A stretch of 64,000 nucleotides of DNA from an uncultured Sphingomonadaceae bacterium (lineage in GTDB: Bacteria; Pseudomonadota; Alphaproteobacteria; Sphingomonadales; Sphingomonadaceae): contig CALKJZ010000005.1 of NCBI GenBank assembly GCA_937995515.1, positions 1 through 64,000 of the forward strand, read 5' to 3'. Positions 34,968-43,523 of this stretch are shown one piece after another. Within the stretch, counting starts at the first letter, position 1; every line of letters begins with the position of its first letter. A program made the position numbers and the translations under genes. The notes under the pieces were generated by a model that made no database searches, was not told the DNA's origin, and was given only the letters and a program-made list of their open reading frames with translations.

Positions 34968-35353
34968 TGGAATTCTCGGCGGTGGTGGGGATCTTTTCCG
35001 AGCATGTCGAGGACAAGGTGCTGGAGACCGCGCGCGAGGTCGGTGCGCACGGGGTGACGATCCTGCCCGCCAAGGGCATCGGCACGCGCGACCGCAAGAC
35101 CTTCTTCGGCCTGACCTACGAAGGACGGCAGCAGGTGTTCCTGTTCATCGTCGAGCGGTCGCTGGCGCGCAGGCTCACCGACGCCTTCACCCGGATCCTC
35201 GATCTCGACCATTATTCCAAGGGGCTCGTGTTCACCGCCCGGGTGGAAGATGTGGCCGGGCTCGACGAGGCACAGCGCGAACGCTTCGCCGCGCTGCGCG
35301 ACGCCGGGGCGGGAGACGGTCCGGACGGGGAGCGTAACGACAAGGCCGCCTGA
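34967..35353 (+). CDS. PII-like (GlnB-fold) protein coupled to DUF1538
   Basis: 128 residues. The ferredoxin-like PII fold is indicated by a beta strand MEFSAVVGIF, helix VEDKVLETAREVGAHGVTIL, a loop region (residues ~36-56, KGIGTRDRKTFFGLTYEGRQ) and QQVFLFIVERSLARRLTDAF. The loop lacks the uridylylated tyrosine of GlnB and the GDGKIFV B-loop is absent, so it is a PII-like sensor rather than a nitrogen PII. TGATG overlap with the membrane gene shows co-translation. It may bind a nucleotide and control the transporter; this is inference. Confidence 0.8.
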   Translation: MEFSAVVGIFSEHVEDKVLETAREVGAHGVTILPAKGIGTRDRKTFFGLTYEGRQQVFLFIVERSLARRLTDAFTRILDLDHYSKGLVFTARVEDVAGLDEAQRERFAALRDAGAGDGPDGERNDKAA

Positions 35354-35514
35354 GCCGAAGCGGGCCGGGCCACGGCCGCCTTCACCCTCCACCTTCGCGG
35401 GGAGCCCGCGCCGCCCGCGGCAGGCAGTGCCGGAGCGCCGGGGGCCAAGGGCACCGCTCCTCGACCTTGCCCTACCGGTCGGGCGCAACGGTATTCAAGG
35501 CCGGCTGCCCGGTA

Positions 35515-36129
35515 TCAGGCGCCGGTGGTCTCGTCCACGGGCCCGCCGCCCTCGGCGTCGCGCGCGGCGGCACCCTCTTCGAACATGCCCTGCATCGCCT
35601 CGGCGGCGGCTGCATCGGCCGCGCGCTGTTCTTCCGCCTCGGCCGCCATCACGTCGATGCCCTTCGCCTGCAGGTCCGCCTCGGTCGGCGAGCGGGCGAC
35701 ATTGACCTTGACGACGACCGACACTTCGGCGTGCAGGCTCACCCGCACCTCGTGGATGCCGAGCGTCTTGATCGGCCGGTCGAGCACGACGGCGGATCTG
35801 GCAACCCTGTGGCCCTCGGCGGCGAGCGCCTCGGCGATGTCGCGCGCCGAGACCGAGCCATAGAGCGCCCCGACGTTCGAGGCCTGGCGGATGAGCACGA
35901 CCGAGGCGCCGTCGAGCGCGGCACCCTCGGCCTCTGCCGCCTCACGGCGGCGCGCGTTCTCGACCTCGATCCGCTCGCGCTCGGCCTCGAAGCGCTGGCG
36001 GTTGGCCTCGGTGGCGCGCAGCGCCTTGCCGCGCGGCAGGAGAAAGTTCCTGGCGTAGCCCGGCTTCACCTCGACCACGTCGCCGATGCGGCCGAGCTTT
36101 TCCACCCGCTCGAGGAGGATGACCTGCAT
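35515..36129 (-). CDS. rplI: 50S ribosomal protein L9
   Basis: 204 residues. L9 binds 23S rRNA near the L1 stalk. The N-terminal domain MQVILLERVEKLGRIGDVVEVKPGYARNFLLPR is textbook, followed by the long helix (RFEAERERIEVENARR) and the C-terminal domain. A C-terminal extension of ~50 residues, rich in alanine and acidic residues, goes beyond the usual ~150 length and is common in alphaproteobacteria. It is last in the rpsF-rpsR-rplI operon. Confidence 0.97.
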   Translation of the reverse strand: MQVILLERVEKLGRIGDVVEVKPGYARNFLLPRGKALRATEANRQRFEAERERIEVENARRREAAEAEGAALDGASVVLIRQASNVGALYGSVSARDIAEALAAEGHRVARSAVVLDRPIKTLGIHEVRVSLHAEVSVVVKVNVARSPTEADLQAKGIDVMAAEAEEQRAADAAAAEAMQGMFEEGAAARDAEGGGPVDETTGA

Positions 36130-36137
36130 GATGGACC

Positions 36138-36362
36138 TCAGCTCACAACATAGGGGAGAAGGCCGAGCTGGCGGGCGCGCTTGATGGCGACCGAAAGCTC
36201 GCGCTGCTTCTTGGCGGAAACGGCGGTGATCCGCGCGGGCACGATCTTGCCGCGCTCGGAGATGAAGCCCTGCAGGAGCTTTACGTCCTTGTAGTCGATG
36301 ACGGGCGCATTGGGGCCCGAAAAGGGGCACGACTTGCGCCGGCGGAAGAAGGGGCGCGCCAT
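36138..36362 (-). CDS. rpsR: 30S ribosomal protein S18
   Basis: 74 residues of normal length. S18 pairs with S6 on the 30S platform. The family core [18 protein letters not shown] and [14 protein letters not shown] are intact, and the basic C-terminal [20 protein letters not shown] is conserved. Its start shares a base with the rpsF stop, and eight bases separate it from rplI. Confidence 0.98.
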   Translation of the reverse strand: MARPFFRRRKSCPFSGPNAPVIDYKDVKLLQGFISERGKIVPARITAVSAKKQRELSVAIKRARQLGLLPYVVS

Positions 36363-36727
36363 CAGAAACCTCCCTCGTCGCGGCCGCCGCGGCGGCGATC
36401 CTTCTCGCTGCGGCGCAGCATCGGCGACGGCTCGTCGGACAGGGCCTCGACGCGCACGGTCAGCCAGCGCAGCACATCTTCCGAGATCGCGGCCTGGCGC
36501 TCGAGCTCGCGGATCGCGGCCGGCGGCGCCTCGATGTTGAGCAGCACATAATGTGCCTTGCGGTTCTTCTGGATCCGGTAGGCGATGTTGCGCAGGCCCC
36601 AATATTCGGTGCCCTTCACCTCGCCGCCCTGTTCGGCGATGAGGTCCGTCATGGCCTTGGTGAGGCCCTCCACCTGGGCGGGCGCAAGATCGGGCCGCGC
36701 GAGATAGACATGCTCGTAGGCGGGCAT
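36362..36727 (-). CDS. rpsF: 30S ribosomal protein S6
   Basis: 121 residues. The S6 fold is clear: [37 protein letters not shown] and [13 protein letters not shown]. It has a basic/acidic C-terminal tail ([17 protein letters not shown]) as in other alphas. The ATG follows AGGAAAGGAACC. It is the first gene of the operon and has a candidate promoter 91-119 bases upstream. Confidence 0.97.
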   Translation of the reverse strand: MPAYEHVYLARPDLAPAQVEGLTKAMTDLIAEQGGEVKGTEYWGLRNIAYRIQKNRKAHYVLLNIEAPPAAIRELERQAAISEDVLRWLTVRVEALSDEPSPMLRRSEKDRRRGGRDEGGF

Positions 36728-36817
36728 CTGGTTCCTTTCCTGCCGATCGCTGCCGCGGCGGGAGGCGTGCCGCCCCCGGGATGCCGAGGCCCTCCGGCTT
36801 TCATCGTGAAGACGGCG

Positions 36818-36846
36818 CCCCTAGCCGAGCCTGCGCGCCGGTGCAA
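36818..36846 (-). promoter_or_regulatory. Promoter for rpsF-rpsR-rplI
   Basis: On the minus strand TTGCAC (36846-36841) is followed after exactly 17 bases by TAGGGG (36823-36818). It lies just after the terminator-like hairpin of the glutamate dehydrogenase gene, as expected for a separate transcript. The leader to rpsF would be ~85 bases. Confidence 0.55.
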
Positions 36847-36853
36847 CCCCTGT

Positions 36854-36873
36854 GCGGCCCCTTGCGGGGCCGC
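36854..36873 (-). terminator. Hairpin terminator after the glutamate dehydrogenase gene
   Basis: A perfect 8-bp palindrome stem (GCGGCCCC / GGGGCCGC) with loop TTGC lies one base after the stop. No T-run follows, so termination may depend on Rho or stem strength alone. Confidence 0.5.
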
Positions 36874-36874
36874 C

Positions 36875-39800
36875 TCAGCCGGCCAGCGCGTTGCGCGACA
36901 GCCCTGCCAGATGCGCAAGCATGGCAAGGCTTGGCGGGCCGCCGGCCCTGCCTGCCCGCATGGCTGCCACCAGCGTCACGGCCTCGCCGTCGTGTGCGTC
37001 GAGCCATTCAGACACGGCCGCCACCGGGTCGCCGCCCGCGGGCGTGACCTTGCGGATCAGCTCCAGCCGCACGGTCTCGAAGCTGCGCACGACGGTCGAG
37101 GCGAGCAGCCGCTCCCAGCTGTCGGTCGGGCGCAGCGCTGCGGCCTGGCCGCGCGCCCAGTCGAGCAGGAGCCGCTCGCCGAGCATGGTATAGGCCTCGG
37201 CGGTTGCGGCTTCGTCGAGGCCGAGGTCGCTTGCGACAGCCACCACCCCGACCGCGCCCGAAAACGCGTGCAGGGACACGATCCGGCCAACCAGGCCCTC
37301 GGGCGCGCCGGCCTCCAGCAGCCGCTGGCGCACGGCATCGAGCTGCGCGCGCGGCTCGGGGCGCAGCAGCCGGTCGAGCTGCGCCTCGATGCGGCCGAGG
37401 CCGCGGTGCAGCCGCCTGACAAGGAGGCTTGGGGATTCTGCCCCGGTGCGGCGCATCAGGTCGGCAATCAGCGGGCGGGCGGCGACCGATGCCTCGGCAT
37501 AGAGCATGAGCCGGATGGGCGCGCCGACGTCGGCCGCGTGGATGGCGGCCCAGAGCCCGGGCAGGTCGAACATCGCCCGGGCCGCGACAAAGGCGGCGCC
37601 CACCCGGTCCAGCGGCGCGGCAAGCTCGGCCGCAAGCCCGTGGGCGAGCGTGAGCCCGCCGGCGTTCACCAGCGCATTGGCGAGCCGCGTTGCGATGATC
37701 TCGCGCCTCAGGCGATGGCCGCGGATCTCGTCGGCAAACGCCTCGCGCATGGCGGCCGGAAACGCGGCCATCAGATCGTCTTCGAGCAGCGGGTCGGCAA
37801 CCACCGGGCTTGCCACCAGCGAATCCTTCAGGTGCATCTTGGCATGCGCGAGCAGGACCGAAAGCTCCGGCCTTGTGAGGCCGAGCCCGGCGAGGGCGCG
37901 GGCGCTCACCTCGCGGGCGTCTGGCAGCTGCTCCACCTGCCGGTCGAGGCGGCCCTCGCTCTCGAGCACCTCCATCATCCGCACCTGGCCGGAGAGCTCG
38001 GCCGGCCCGCGCGCCTCGGCAACCGAGATGGCCAGCGTCTGCGCGCGGTTGTTCTCGAGCACGAGCGCGGCCACCTCGTCGGTCATCGATTCGAGAAGCG
38101 CGTTGCGCGCCGCGCGGTCGAGGCGCCCGGCCCTCTCGGCCATGCCGAGCGCGATCTTGATGTTGACCTCCCTGTCGGACGTGTCGACGCCGGCCGAGTT
38201 GTCGATGAAATCGGTGTTGATCCGCCCGCCGCCGGCCGCGAACGCGATCCGTCCGCGCTGGGTCACGCCGAGGTTCGCACCCTCGCCAATCACCCGCGCG
38301 CGCAGCTCCTCGGCATTCACCCGGTGCGCATCATTGGCCCGGTCGCCCACATCGGCGTGCGACTCCGCCTCCGCCTTCACATAGGTGCCGATGCCGCCGA
38401 ACCAGATGAGATCGACCGGCGCCCGCAGTATGGCCGAGATGAGCTGGGAGGGTGCCAGCTCCGTGGAGGCGATGCCGAGCAGCGCCTGCACCTGTGGCGA
38501 GACGGGAATTGCCTTCTGCGTGCGCGCAAACACGCCGCCGCCCGGCGAAATGAGCGCCGGGTCATAGTCCGCCCAGGAGGACCGCGGCAGCCCGAAGAGC
38601 CGCCTGCGCTCGGCAAAGGCACGCTCGGCATCTGGCTCGGGGTCGAGGAAGATGTGCCGGTGGTCGAAGGCGGCCACCAGCCGGAGCGAGCGCGAGAGCA
38701 GCATGCCGTTGCCGAACACGTCGCCCGACATGTCGCCGATGCCGACCGCGGTGACCGGATCGGCCTCCACATCGATCCCCATCTCGGCGAAGTGCCTGCG
38801 GACAGACACCCAGGCGCCGCGCGCGGTGATGCCCATCGCCTTGTGGTCATAGCCCGCCGAACCGCCGCTGGCGAAGGCATCGCCAAGCCAGAAGCCGTGC
38901 GCCTCGGCAATGGCATTGGCGACATCGGAAAAGGTCGCCGTGCCCTTGTCGGCTGCAACCACGAGATAGGGATCGTCCGCGTCGCGGCGGCGCACGCCCT
39001 CGGGCGGCACGATCGTGCCATCGGGCGCGATATTGTCGGTGACGGCCAGCAGCGCGCGGATGAAGACGCGGTAAGCCTCGGTGCCCTCGGCAAACCAGGC
39101 GTCGCGGTCGTCTGCCGGGTCGGGCAGCTGCTTGGGGTAGAAGCCGCCCTTGGCGCCGGTGGGCACGATCACGGCGTTCTTCACCATCTGCGCCTTCACC
39201 AGCCCCAGAACCTCGGTGCGGAAGTCGTCGCGCCGGTCCGACCAGCGCAGCCCGCCGCGCGCGATCGGCCCGCCGCGCAGGTGGATGCCTTCCACCCGCG
39301 GGGAATAGACCCAGATCTCCCGCCATGGCAGCGGCCTTGGAAGCCCTGGCACGGCCGCGCTGTCGAGCTTGAAGGCAAGCGCCTCGCGCGCCGAGGCGGA
39401 AAAGGCGTTGGTCCGCAAGACCGCCATCACCACGCCGCCGAACAGGCGCAGGATCCGATCGTCGTCGATGCCGACCACCTCGTCCATCAGCCGCGCGAAG
39501 GTGGCAGCCGCCGCCTCGGCCTCCGCCTCCCCGGCTGCGGGATCGAGCCGGGCGCGGAACAGCCGGACCAGTGCCTCGGTCGCCGCCCGGTTGCGCTTGA
39601 GCGCATCAACGACCGTTGCAATGCCGTAGGAGACCCCCGTCTGGCGCAGGTAGCGGAACAGCGCGCGCAGCCAATTGGCTTCGACCGCATCGAGGCCGGC
39701 CACGGGAATGAGCGCGTTGAACGGATCGTTTTCCTGCGCGCCCGAGAGCACGGCAGCCAGCGCCGGCTCCACGCGGGCCCGGAAGGCCGCAAGATCGGCC

Positions 39801-41527
39801 GGCGGGGTTGCGACCTCCAGCTTGAAATCATGGATCCAGCCGATCCGGCCGCCATCGAGGTCGAAGGGCACTTCCTCGATCACCCGGAAGCCGAAATTCT
39901 CGAGCGTCGGCACCGCATCGGAGAGCGGGATGATCTCGCCGCGACGATAGACCTTGAGCCGGATGGTGGTCTGCGGGTCGGAATCGTGGCGGTAAAAGGC
40001 GGCCAGCCGCTCGTCGGGGGACGAAAGGTCAGCAAGGCGCAGGATGTCTTCCGCGCCTTCGGCCGGGGTGAACTCGCTGCGGTAGGCAAGGCTGAAGGCC
40101 TTGCCATGGGTGAGCGCGAGCCGCGCTGCGCGCACCGGGCCGGCCCGCTCGGCAAGCACGACCTCGAGATCCTCGGCCCAGCCGCGCGCAAGCCGTGCGA
40201 GCCCCTGGTTGAGCTCCGCCTCGTCGGCCTCGCGGCTCACCCCCTCGAACACATAGTGGACCCGGCCCAGCCCCTCGCCGCGCAGTTCCACCTCGTAACG
40301 CGCCAGACGCCCGCCAAGCGCCGACTCGAGCATCGCCGAGATCCGCTCGCGAAGCTCGCCCGAATAGGCATCGCGGGGGACATAGACGATGACCGAGGCA
40401 ATCGCGGCCATGTGCTCGATGCGCAGGAACAGCCGCGGGCGCGGGCGGTCGAGCAGCGACAGCAGCCCCTCGGCCATGACGGTCAGCCGGTCGGCGTCGA
40501 CCTGGAACAGCTCCTCGCGCGGGAAGGTCTCGATCACATGCGCGAGCGCCTTGCCCGCGTGGCCGCGCGGGTCGTAGCCCAGCCGCTCCGTCACCTCGGC
40601 CACCTTGCGCCGCACCAGCGGCACGCGCCGCGGGCTTTCCGACAACGCCGAGGACGTGAACAGGCCGACGAAGTGGCTCAGATCGCGCACGCGGCCCTGC
40701 GGATCGTAGCCCCGGACGGTGAGCACATCGAGCGGCGCGCGCCGGTGCACCGTCGAGATGTCGGACGCCTTGGTGATGACGAGCGCCTCCTCCGGGCGGG
40801 CTTGCGAGCCGTCGGGCAGCGCCATGGAGCGGCGGCGCAGGAGCCCCAGCGGGCCCTCGGCGGTTGCCGCGCCGAGAAAGGTGAAATTGTCGGCGGCGAT
40901 CCAGTCGAGAAAGGCGATCGTCTCGGAGAGCACGTGCGGCGCGACCGGCGGCGGCTGGTCGTTGAGCCGGCGGGCTGCCGCGCGCAACGCCGCCACCATG
41001 GGCTGCCAGTCGGCAACGGCCGCGCGCACATCGGCGTAGATGGATTCCAGCTCCGCCTGCAGCTCCGCACGCCTGCGCGCGGGCGCACGCTCGACCTCCA
41101 TCACGATCCAGGATTCGCGCGGCGCCTCGCCGCCGATGGCAAGGATCCGCCCGTCGGCCGCGCGCTCCACCGGCAGCACCGGGTGCAGGAGCCGCAGGAT
41201 GTCGAGACCGGCCGCAGTGATCGCGGCAGTTGCCGAATCGACGAGGAACGGCATGTCGTCGGTGGCCAGCACCACCGGCATGCGGCGCGCGCCGGCGTCG
41301 CCCTCCCCGGCCCCCACCTTGATGACGGCAGCGCCGGCCGCGCGCGTGCGGACGACCTCGAGCGCGGTGGCGGCAAGCGCCCGGCGCCCGGCCGGGTCGA
41401 GCCCGTCGAGCTCGCCCGACGGCGCGCTCGAGACGAGCGCGGCCTCCACCTGCGGCAGAAGCGGGTCCGCCTCCTCGCGCAGGGGTTGTGTTGAACGCTT
41501 GGGCCTTGTGCCGTCCGGCGGAGTCAT
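36875..41527 (-). CDS. gdhB: NAD-specific glutamate dehydrogenase, large (180-kDa) type
   Basis: 1550 residues. The large GDH oxidises glutamate to 2-oxoglutarate for carbon and nitrogen catabolism. The N-terminal ~700 residues are ACT-like regulatory modules (VLATDDMPFLVDSATAAI; FLDWIAADNFTFLGA). The catalytic half has YSPRVEGIHLRGGPIARGGLRWSDR, the substrate Lys in KNAVIVPTGAKGGFYPK, DVFGNGMLLSR and WFGGIGTYVKA with EGANLGVTQRGRI. The long C-terminal helical domain ends LAHLAGLSRNAL. ATG 41527 has GGGAGCAGGC just upstream. The symbol follows Pseudomonas usage and is less certain than the product. Confidence 0.95.
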   Translation of the reverse strand: MTPPDGTRPKRSTQPLREEADPLLPQVEAALVSSAPSGELDGLDPAGRRALAATALEVVRTRAAGAAVIKVGAGEGDAGARRMPVVLATDDMPFLVDSATAAITAAGLDILRLLHPVLPVERAADGRILAIGGEAPRESWIVMEVERAPARRRAELQAELESIYADVRAAVADWQPMVAALRAAARRLNDQPPPVAPHVLSETIAFLDWIAADNFTFLGAATAEGPLGLLRRRSMALPDGSQARPEEALVITKASDISTVHRRAPLDVLTVRGYDPQGRVRDLSHFVGLFTSSALSESPRRVPLVRRKVAEVTERLGYDPRGHAGKALAHVIETFPREELFQVDADRLTVMAEGLLSLLDRPRPRLFLRIEHMAAIASVIVYVPRDAYSGELRERISAMLESALGGRLARYEVELRGEGLGRVHYVFEGVSREADEAELNQGLARLARGWAEDLEVVLAERAGPVRAARLALTHGKAFSLAYRSEFTPAEGAEDILRLADLSSPDERLAAFYRHDSDPQTTIRLKVYRRGEIIPLSDAVPTLENFGFRVIEEVPFDLDGGRIGWIHDFKLEVATPPADLAAFRARVEPALAAVLSGAQENDPFNALIPVAGLDAVEANWLRALFRYLRQTGVSYGIATVVDALKRNRAATEALVRLFRARLDPAAGEAEAEAAAATFARLMDEVVGIDDDRILRLFGGVVMAVLRTNAFSASAREALAFKLDSAAVPGLPRPLPWREIWVYSPRVEGIHLRGGPIARGGLRWSDRRDDFRTEVLGLVKAQMVKNAVIVPTGAKGGFYPKQLPDPADDRDAWFAEGTEAYRVFIRALLAVTDNIAPDGTIVPPEGVRRRDADDPYLVVAADKGTATFSDVANAIAEAHGFWLGDAFASGGSAGYDHKAMGITARGAWVSVRRHFAEMGIDVEADPVTAVGIGDMSGDVFGNGMLLSRSLRLVAAFDHRHIFLDPEPDAERAFAERRRLFGLPRSSWADYDPALISPGGGVFARTQKAIPVSPQVQALLGIASTELAPSQLISAILRAPVDLIWFGGIGTYVKAEAESHADVGDRANDAHRVNAEELRARVIGEGANLGVTQRGRIAFAAGGGRINTDFIDNSAGVDTSDREVNIKIALGMAERAGRLDRAARNALLESMTDEVAALVLENNRAQTLAISVAEARGPAELSGQVRMMEVLESEGRLDRQVEQLPDAREVSARALAGLGLTRPELSVLLAHAKMHLKDSLVASPVVADPLLEDDLMAAFPAAMREAFADEIRGHRLRREIIATRLANALVNAGGLTLAHGLAAELAAPLDRVGAAFVAARAMFDLPGLWAAIHAADVGAPIRLMLYAEASVAARPLIADLMRRTGAESPSLLVRRLHRGLGRIEAQLDRLLRPEPRAQLDAVRQRLLEAGAPEGLVGRIVSLHAFSGAVGVVAVASDLGLDEAATAEAYTMLGERLLLDWARGQAAALRPTDSWERLLASTVVRSFETVRLELIRKVTPAGGDPVAAVSEWLDAHDGEAVTLVAAMRAGRAGGPPSLAMLAHLAGLSRNALAG

Positions 41528-41719
41528 GCCTGCTCCCGTTCTCGCTTCATGCGCGGCAGGGGACGGATTTTGCCGGCGCCCTCGCCGCGGGCAGGATCCC
41601 GCCGGGCCCTGACCCGCGCGCGAGCCGGCGCCCGCAGGATCCGGCGCCGGTGCAGCCCGCTCCTCAGCGCTGTTGCCGGGCCTATGCGCCAGCGCCTGCC
41701 GGCCTTCAAGCGCCATCCG

Positions 41720-41753
41720 CCGATGGACGCCGACGGATGCCGATGGACGCCGA
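41720..41753. repeat. Two copies of a 14-base repeat in the gap before the glutamate dehydrogenase gene
   Basis: CCGATGGACGCCGA occurs at 41720 and 41740 (20-base period). The gap 41528-41788 lies between the start of the glutamate dehydrogenase gene and the end of the unknown gene; apart from this repeat I see no gene in it. Confidence 0.6.
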
Positions 41754-41788
41754 GGCGGCGCGTGGCGCCAGCCGGCGCTGCCGAAGGC

Positions 41789-42523
41789 TCAGTCCGCGAA
41801 CCGGTGCAGCGCGCCGACGGCGCTCTCCAGCTCGCGTGCGAGCCGGGCCGTCTCGGCCTCGGAGAGTAGCCGGCGCCAGGAGACGACCACGACTGCAAGC
41901 GGGCCGGCACCCGCCGGCGGCGCGAACGGCAGCGCCACGGCGCGCATCAGCATCGAACCGAGCCCGTCGGCCGGCCGGGCCGGATCGCCGGGCAGCTGCA
42001 GCGAATCGCGCTCGAGGAGCACGGGCTCGGCGAGGACTGCCGCGCGCGCGGCCAAGGTGATGAACTCGTCGGCCACGGTGCCGGCGGCGCCGTCGCCCAT
42101 CGGCACGGGCCCGGGGGCAAGGCCGAGCAGCGCCAGCCCCTCGCCCACCTCGAGAAGGCACGGCTGCTGCCGGCGCGCCGGTTCGGGGCCATCTCCCCCC
42201 GGGCTGCCCGGATGGGGAGGGAAGGCGACCACGAGGGCATTGGCCGCAAAGGGCGCGCGGCCGAACGCCCGGGCGCAGTCCGCAGCCGGCAGGCGCCGGC
42301 CCGCGCGAAGCCGGTCCCACAGGGCCTCGGCGCGACGGACCAGCCGCCGTTCCACCCCGATCGCCGGATCGCAGCCGAGGCCTTCGCCCTGCACTGCGCA
42401 GGGCCCGGCCGGATCGGCCTCCCGGCCGGCGCCTTCGGTCACGTGGAAGCCGCTTGGCGGCTTGCGCGGAAAGGGCTCGGCACGCCCGGGCAGCCTGAAT
42501 GTCCGCGGGTCTGGATGTCGCAT
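41789..42523 (-). CDS. Unknown protein, possibly PAS-like
   Basis: 244 residues with normal coding codon use. No signal peptide is seen. The start is MRHPDPRTFRLPG; an upstream GTG would add 20 residues with poorer character. The middle reads RRAEALWDRLRAGRRLPAA, VVAFPPHP, LLEVGEGLALLGLAPGP and EFITLAARAAVLAEPVLL, and the end has AGPLAVVVVSWRRLLSEAET. Alternating beta/helix strands could be PAS-like, as in some alphaproteobacterial regulators, but I do not recognise it confidently. It is divergent from sseA, with 142 bases between the starts. Confidence 0.65.
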   Translation of the reverse strand: MRHPDPRTFRLPGRAEPFPRKPPSGFHVTEGAGREADPAGPCAVQGEGLGCDPAIGVERRLVRRAEALWDRLRAGRRLPAADCARAFGRAPFAANALVVAFPPHPGSPGGDGPEPARRQQPCLLEVGEGLALLGLAPGPVPMGDGAAGTVADEFITLAARAAVLAEPVLLERDSLQLPGDPARPADGLGSMLMRAVALPFAPPAGAGPLAVVVVSWRRLLSEAETARLARELESAVGALHRFAD

Positions 42524-42665
42524 GGCGAAATCCTCAGGTTCTCGTTCATCCGACCCACGGCCATTCACGGCGGGCGCGGCCAAAGGTTAAATGTCCGGGG
42601 CCCGCGCTTGTTCCCTGCCAAAGCCGGGGCTAAGGCACAGGCCTCCAACGACGAGCGGGCAGGAA

Positions 42666-43508
42666 ATGGACAATCTGGTCAGCGCCGAATGGCTCAAGGC
42701 CGAATATCAGAAAACCGACGTGCGCGTGGTGGATGCCACCCTGTTCCTTCCGGACATGGGCCGCAACGCGCGGGCCGAGTTCGAGGAAGCGCACATTCCG
42801 GGCGCGGTGTTCCTCGATCTCGACGAGGTGGCCGATCTCGGTTCGCCCTTCCCGCACATGCTGCCGCCGCCAGAGAAGTTCGCCAGCCGCGCGCAGGCGC
42901 TCGGCCTCGGCGACGGCTCGCGCATCATCGTCTACGACAATTCGCCGCTGAAGTCCGCTGCCCGGGCCTGGTTCATGTTCAAGCTGTTCGGCGCCCATTC
43001 GGTGGCTGTCCTCGATGGCGGGCTGGAGGCGTGGAAGGCCGCTGGCGGCGCGCTCGAATCGGGAAAGCCGGTGGTCCGGCACCGGCACTTCACCGTCTGG
43101 GCCGACCATGAGCCGGTGCGCACGCTGGCGCAGGTGCGTGAGAACCTGAAGTCAGGCGCGGAGCAGCTGGTCGACGCCCGGTCCGCGGGCCGCTTTGCCG
43201 GCACCGAGCCCGAGCCTCGGCCGGGCGTGCGCGCGGGCCATGTGCCGGGCGCGCGCAACCTGCCCTATACCGAACTCTTCGCAGCCGACGGCCGCTTCAA
43301 GGACGAAGAGGGCCTGCGCGAGGCCTTCGCCGCCGCCGGGGTCGACCCGCAACGGCCGCTCGTTGCCATGTGCGGGTCGGGCGTGACCGCGGCCAATATC
43401 GTGCTGGCCGCCACGCTGCTCGGCGCCCGGTCGGCTGCGCTCTACGACGGCAGCTGGGCCGAGTGGGGCGCAACGCCCGGCCTTCCGGTCGTCAGCGGCG
43501 CCGACTGA
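42666..43508 (+). CDS. sseA: 3-mercaptopyruvate sulfurtransferase
   Basis: 280 residues, two rhodanese domains. It transfers sulfur from 3-mercaptopyruvate to thiol or cyanide acceptors. The inactive N-domain ends DGGLEAWKAAGG; the active C-domain carries the cysteine loop AMCGSGVTAANIVL with Cys236, the CG(S/T)GVT form that marks mercaptopyruvate rather than thiosulfate enzymes. ATG 42666 is preceded by AGGAA. metC follows after 15 bases. Confidence 0.95.
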   Translation: MDNLVSAEWLKAEYQKTDVRVVDATLFLPDMGRNARAEFEEAHIPGAVFLDLDEVADLGSPFPHMLPPPEKFASRAQALGLGDGSRIIVYDNSPLKSAARAWFMFKLFGAHSVAVLDGGLEAWKAAGGALESGKPVVRHRHFTVWADHEPVRTLAQVRENLKSGAEQLVDARSAGRFAGTEPEPRPGVRAGHVPGARNLPYTELFAADGRFKDEEGLREAFAAAGVDPQRPLVAMCGSGVTAANIVLAATLLGARSAALYDGSWAEWGATPGLPVVSGAD

Positions 43509-43523
43509 AAGCCGGCTTCGGCC

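Noticed and set aside
36551-41494. A 1,647-codon open frame on the plus strand
   Set aside because: It is fully antisense to the glutamate dehydrogenase gene, which has clear domains; the translation has no recognisable motif.
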